Of a stretch of 64,000 nt of DNA, positions 60,733 to 64,000 are shown piece after piece. The stretch comes from Verrucomicrobiaceae bacterium (GTDB taxonomy: Bacteria > Verrucomicrobiota > Verrucomicrobiia > Verrucomicrobiales > Verrucomicrobiaceae), in NCBI GenBank assembly GCA_024232965.1, contig JACKQF010000001.1, positions 992,001 to 1,056,000 of the forward strand, given 5' to 3'. Below the pieces are notes generated by a model. It made no database searches and was not told where the DNA came from. It worked only from the letters and a program-made list of their open reading frames with translations. The position numbers were made by a program, and so were the translations under genes. Position 1 is the first letter of the stretch. The number at the start of each line of letters is the position of its first letter.

Positions 60733-61907
60733 AGCCGCTGAATCTGACTCTTTCTCTTCTCCTCGCTGCGTTCGCGTGCAGCCCTCGCGCATTTGCACAG
60801 GCCGCCACCGTCGCGGATCCCCACGCATCTCTGAAGCAGGAGATCCAATTGTCCTACAAGCGCGGCTTGGATTGGCTGGCGGCCAAACAAAATGCCGAGA
60901 CGGGGCAGTGGGGCACAGCTGAGCCTGTCGCTTTTACAGGGTTGGCGGTCAGTTGCATCTTGCTGGATCCCAGTCGCGATCCCCAATCACCCGCGCCTGC
61001 TGCTGCGGAAAAGGGGGCTGCTTTTCTGCTCAGGAACGTGCAGCCAGACGGTGGGATCTACGTGAAGGCTCGCGCCAACTACAATACCGCGCTGGCGCTC
61101 ATGGCGCTGCTGATGAATCCGAAGGCCGAGAACGAGGACGTGATGCTCCGGGCCAGACGCTACCTTGTTGGAGCCCAGATGGACTTGGATGAGAAAGGGA
61201 AGAATGATAACCCTCTCGATGGAGGCATCGGCTATGGCGATGAAAAAGGCAACCACGCCGACATGTCGAATACGCACTTTGTGTTGGAGGCTTTGCATTA
61301 CTCAGAAGCACTTCTTGCTGACAAAGGTGATGCGGCCAAGAACGAACCAAAGCTAAATTTCAGCGCTGCGATCGACTTCATTCAGCGCTGCCAGAATCGT
61401 CCAGAGAGCAACAAATCCTCTTGGGTCAGCACCGACCCCAAAGACGCAGGCGGATTTGTGTATGGGCCGGGCGACACTCGTGGTGAAGAGTTCAAAACCG
61501 CCGACGGTCGGACCGCCTTGCGGTCATACGGAAGCATCAGCTACGCTGGTCTGCTGAGCTTTGTCTATGCTGGTTTGGACAAGAGCGATCCGCGAGTCGA
61601 AGCCGTTATCAAGTGGCTCTCGGAAAACTACACGCTGGATGAAAACCCAGGTCTGGGTGCGCAGGGCATGTACTACTACTACCACACGATGGCTAAGGGG
61701 CTTGCTGCCGCAAAGGTGGACTTTTTGAAGCTAAAGGACGGCACCTTGGTCGATTGGCGCAAAGGGCTGGCTGAAAAACTGCTGAACGTGCAGAAAGGCG
61801 ATGGTTCCTGGGCAAATGACGCCGCTGGTCGCTGGATGGAAAGCGACCCTGAACTCGTCACATCCTACGTGCTGATGGCGCTGGCGCGCCTGTATCAGAC
61901 GATGTAG
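60729..61907 (+). CDS. Secreted prenyltransferase/squalene-cyclase-like protein
   Basis: The 392-residue protein starts with a signal peptide (NLTLSLLLAAFACSPRAFAQ). It has the alpha/alpha-barrel repeats of the terpene-cyclase/prenyltransferase superfamily: GLDWLAAKQNAETGQWG, FLLRNVQPDGGIYVKA with NYNTALALMALL, FVYGPGDTRG and NVQKGDGSWAND. A catalytic DxDD motif of hopene cyclase is not apparent, and export argues against a cyclase of membrane lipids. Secreted members are common in Planctomycetota and have no known reaction. It is coupled to the YdjY gene and followed after 13 bp by a small Cys-rich gene. Confidence 0.88.
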   Translation: MKPLNLTLSLLLAAFACSPRAFAQAATVADPHASLKQEIQLSYKRGLDWLAAKQNAETGQWGTAEPVAFTGLAVSCILLDPSRDPQSPAPAAAEKGAAFLLRNVQPDGGIYVKARANYNTALALMALLMNPKAENEDVMLRARRYLVGAQMDLDEKGKNDNPLDGGIGYGDEKGNHADMSNTHFVLEALHYSEALLADKGDAAKNEPKLNFSAAIDFIQRCQNRPESNKSSWVSTDPKDAGGFVYGPGDTRGEEFKTADGRTALRSYGSISYAGLLSFVYAGLDKSDPRVEAVIKWLSENYTLDENPGLGAQGMYYYYHTMAKGLAAAKVDFLKLKDGTLVDWRKGLAEKLLNVQKGDGSWANDAAGRWMESDPELVTSYVLMALARLYQTM

Positions 61908-61920
61908 GCTTAGCGCCTGC

Positions 61921-62073
61921 ATGAAGACCTTCCTCATCGTCCTAGCGGTCGTCGCCAGTTGGCTGGCGGCCCAGCGCTGGCTGCTGCCCCAGTGCCAGGA
62001 CGGCGAGTGCGACAGCTGTCTGCCAGTCCCAGTGCCAAACGTCGACGCTGCCTCGCCCAAGGGCAGCCCATGA
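61921..62073 (+). CDS. Small (50-residue) exported Cys-rich protein
   Basis: An ATG 13 bp after the cyclase-like stop opens a 50-codon frame ending in TGA at 62073. Residues 1-16 form a hydrophobic signal or anchor (KTFLIVLAVVASWLAA). A short tail follows with three cysteines (CQDGECDSCLPVPVP). The arrangement resembles a small periplasmic or membrane-anchored metal- or thiol-binding peptide. The position at the end of the YdjY-cyclase unit suggests co-expression. It may be a chance frame: no Shine-Dalgarno sequence is visible and no homologue is known to me. Confidence 0.55.
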   Translation: MKTFLIVLAVVASWLAAQRWLLPQCQDGECDSCLPVPVPNVDAASPKGSP

Positions 62074-62157
62074 ACCGCGAGGTGCCCCAAGGAGAGGTGC
62101 TTGCTAAGCCCCTCGGCAAATGAGTAAAGCTCTGGGCTACTTTGCATCTTTGTGGCC

Positions 62158-63378
62158 TCACTGCTCCAGCGCAGCCTGCACTTCTCCGCTGCGTTGCAGC
62201 AATTTGTTGTGTTGGATCTGCACGGCCCTCCCAAACGCGGCTGATTTTATCCGACCTAGCGACTTGGCAAAAGTCTTGTCCTCATCGCTTAGGTTGGGCC
62301 ATGCATCAAGGAGTCGGCCTATGTGGGACTCAGTTGTCGTATTGAGCAGCTCCAGTCGAGCCACAAACACTCGCCGGGTCTCCGCCGGCTGCGGGGTGAT
62401 GGATAGAGGCAGGACGGCGTCTATGCTCTCCTGCGGCAAAAGCACCAAAAGTCGCGTCCCGTCTTCCTTCATCCATGCGTCCTCCCATGTGTGCACCATC
62501 GCCGCTGCTTCGGCTGGAGTCAGGCCTTCCTCGGTCAATGCGGTCGTTAGAGATTTGACGAGATTTGACTGGCTGGAATCGAATTTGGCCGGGTCAGAAG
62601 AGGATGATGTCTCGGCGACCGCGCTTCCGAAACGAGGGATGGGTGGTGTCTCTGCCCAGCGTAGTTGCGCACCTTTTACATGGACCTGGAATGCCCGCAG
62701 GTGGCTGGTGTCTACGACAGTATGGCCCATCTCCCAGATATCATCGCGAGTATTGACGACGTTCACGGGGAGGTAATGATTTCCTGTGCCACGATAAAAA
62801 ATGAAGTGCTCAAACTGGCTGTCACTTTCCACCAGCCACGCATCGGGCACCTCCCGTGCATGCCGGTAGTGAGCGCCGTGATCGCCCACTACCGGCACTT
62901 TCGCCAGCGAGACTGCTTCCTTCGGGTCCCGCAAGGTAATGTTCCAGACAGTTGGTGGCGTGGCGTCGAGCAACGAATTCGGCGTCTCGATGCTGACAAG
63001 GCTGTGCAGCAGCGGCGATGGAAGAGGCGGCGCACGCATGAACCCTGGCGCGGTAGGAAAGACCTCAGTGATTTGTCCTGCGGGGTAGCGCACGCTGACG
63101 CTCGCAGTCATGGGACCGGACGGGTAGAAATACAGCACTGGCGTCTCCATTCGGATGAGACACGGCGCGGCTGCCTTTTGCAATAGGGCGTGCCTAGCCA
63201 CGAATTCGGGAAGACTGGCCGGGCCTTCCAGAGTCGGTGTCCACCAGGGCACCGAACTACCGTCGGAGCCAACCACTACGGTGAATGTACCCCATTCATG
63301 GACGCGGAGTGTTGGCGTTGTCGCCCGAATGCAAAGACTTGGAAAGACAAAGCAGAAAACGGTGATAGCGAGTTTCAT
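62158..63378 (-). CDS. Secreted hypothetical protein with HEWGTFT motif
   Basis: The 406-residue protein begins with a signal peptide (KLAITVFCFVFPSLCIRA) followed by LRVHEWGTFTVVVGSDGSS, a block I associate with uncharacterised secreted proteins of Planctomycetota and Verrucomicrobiota. The middle is beta-rich (VLYFYPSGPMTASVSVRYPAG, ARHALLQKAAAPC) and the C-terminal third is helical (ALTEEGLTPAEAAAMVHTWE). No catalytic motif is recognised. It is convergent with the YdjY cluster and divergent from the aldolase-type gene. Confidence 0.8.
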   Translation of the reverse strand: MKLAITVFCFVFPSLCIRATTPTLRVHEWGTFTVVVGSDGSSVPWWTPTLEGPASLPEFVARHALLQKAAAPCLIRMETPVLYFYPSGPMTASVSVRYPAGQITEVFPTAPGFMRAPPLPSPLLHSLVSIETPNSLLDATPPTVWNITLRDPKEAVSLAKVPVVGDHGAHYRHAREVPDAWLVESDSQFEHFIFYRGTGNHYLPVNVVNTRDDIWEMGHTVVDTSHLRAFQVHVKGAQLRWAETPPIPRFGSAVAETSSSSDPAKFDSSQSNLVKSLTTALTEEGLTPAEAAAMVHTWEDAWMKEDGTRLLVLLPQESIDAVLPLSITPQPAETRRVFVARLELLNTTTESHIGRLLDAWPNLSDEDKTFAKSLGRIKSAAFGRAVQIQHNKLLQRSGEVQAALEQ

Positions 63379-63508
63379 AACATATGCAGACTGGCTCCCA
63401 TCGATAATTTTGTCTGTAAAGCGCCGGTAAAATGGCGTTTCCGACCCCGTTGGAGCACTTTTGCTTGCCGTATGGTCTCAGCGCTTCATTCTGCGGGCTC
63501 TATCTATC

Positions 63509-64000
63509 ATGGAATCCCTCTGGAACGACAAAGAAGCCTTCGCCTGCGGCAGTGATCTGCTAGCCCAACGTGTCTATACATCCCGCCTATTGGGACAAAA
63601 CCCCTCTTTGGTTCTCCACGGCGGCGGCAATACTTCGGTGAAGATCACTGAAAAAGACTTCTTTGGCGACGAGGTCGCGCTCTGCTACGTGAAGGGGTCC
63701 GGTTGGGATCTGGCCACCATTGAGAAGCCTGGATTTGCTCCGGTGCGGATGAACGCGCTGATGAAGATGGCCGAACTGGACGAGATGTACGACAGCGACA
63801 TGGTGGTGCAACTCCGCGCTGCGATGACCGATCCGGGCGCACCGACTGCTAGCATTGAGGCGATCCTTCACGCTGCGCTGCCGTTTACCTTTGTGGATCA
63901 CAGCCACGCTGATGCCATCGCCGCCCTGACCTGCAACGCGGATGGCGAGGCGCGGGTCAAGGAGGTCTTTGGCAGCCGAGTGCTGATTGTTCCCTATGTG
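63509..64000 (+). CDS. Class II aldolase/adducin-family protein (3' end outside window)
   Basis: The frame begins at the ATG at 63509 and stays open to the window end (164 residues visible). LVLHGGGNTSVKI near the N-terminus, YVKGSGWDLA and the zinc-binding FVDHSHADAIAAL are class II aldolase/adducin signatures. The layout matches the aldolase half of bifunctional rhamnulose-1-phosphate aldolase/short-chain dehydrogenase proteins (RhaD/YuxG type), but the second domain cannot be seen. A role in rhamnose or another deoxy-sugar breakdown would fit the pectin locus elsewhere in the window, which is inference. Confidence 0.88.
   Translation, partial: MESLWNDKEAFACGSDLLAQRVYTSRLLGQNPSLVLHGGGNTSVKITEKDFFGDEVALCYVKGSGWDLATIEKPGFAPVRMNALMKMAELDEMYDSDMVVQLRAAMTDPGAPTASIEAILHAALPFTFVDHSHADAIAALTCNADGEARVKEVFGSRVLIVPYV

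Noticed and set aside
1..64000. tRNA, rRNA, CRISPR, prophage or transposase genes
   Set aside because: I looked for T-loop words, regular short repeats, integrase/transposase motifs and found none that held up; words like GGTTCGAA occur only inside protein genes.

Overview
The window looks like chromosomal DNA of a heterotrophic member of the Verrucomicrobiota (Planctomycetota is the alternative). The evidence is the combination of a DUF1501 / DUF1549-DUF1553 'planctomycete cytochrome' gene pair, a TIGR02603-type haem domain, secreted LRR/cytochrome proteins, YdjY-domain and secreted prenyltransferase-like proteins, a Ser/Thr kinase with a large ectodomain, and many Sec/Tat-exported proteins. 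Most starts have no clear Shine-Dalgarno sequence, so several starts were chosen from signal peptides and domain boundaries. I found no rRNA, tRNA, CRISPR array, insertion sequence or prophage.

Layout. 1-3750: two plus-strand TPR-type/secreted proteins, the first cut by the window edge. 3747-8881 (minus): arginine decarboxylase, apolipoprotein N-acyltransferase and a Tat-exported DUF1501 protein. 8882-9340: the only gene-free stretch over 300 bp. 9341-17191: a carbohydrate locus with a divergent AraC regulator, a secreted pectate-lyase-like protein, two DUF1593/Sde182 nucleoside-hydrolase-like proteins, a nucleoside-hydrolase-like/DUF4038 (GH140-like) fusion, and the relic of a further DUF1593 gene. 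17211-25563: a CrtI-like oxidoreductase, pyrF, a tri-haem sugar-dehydrogenase-like protein, a GT39-like membrane protein and metY with a strong terminator. 25678-30699: an RpiB-GlyA fusion and a low-molecular-weight phosphatase, divergent from a receptor-like Ser/Thr kinase. 30696-40535 (minus): DUF1501 and PSCyt-type genes, a ceramidase-like amidase, an orphan sensor histidine kinase whose first codons form an intrinsic terminator, a PrxQ-type peroxiredoxin and an LRR cytochrome. 40673-41995: glgC. 42095-49761 (minus): nuoH-I-J-K-L-M-N, preceded by an Rrf2 regulator. 50451-54311: rarA and a PhoD-like phosphatase. 54480-59794 (minus): two unknown exported/membrane proteins, a Gfo/Idh/MocA oxidoreductase, a short MetE-like protein and a LysR regulator. 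59917-62073: YdjY-domain protein, secreted cyclase-like protein and a 50-residue Cys-rich protein. The end holds an unknown secreted protein and the start of a class II aldolase-type gene.

The most unusual points are the 9.3-17.2 kb locus, where secreted nucleoside-hydrolase folds are multiplied and one is fused to an apiosidase-like domain; the in-frame RpiB-GlyA fusion; the terminator embedded in a histidine-kinase start; and the internally deleted DUF1593 gene. All functional assignments rest on motifs and family recognition by eye; no database search was run.
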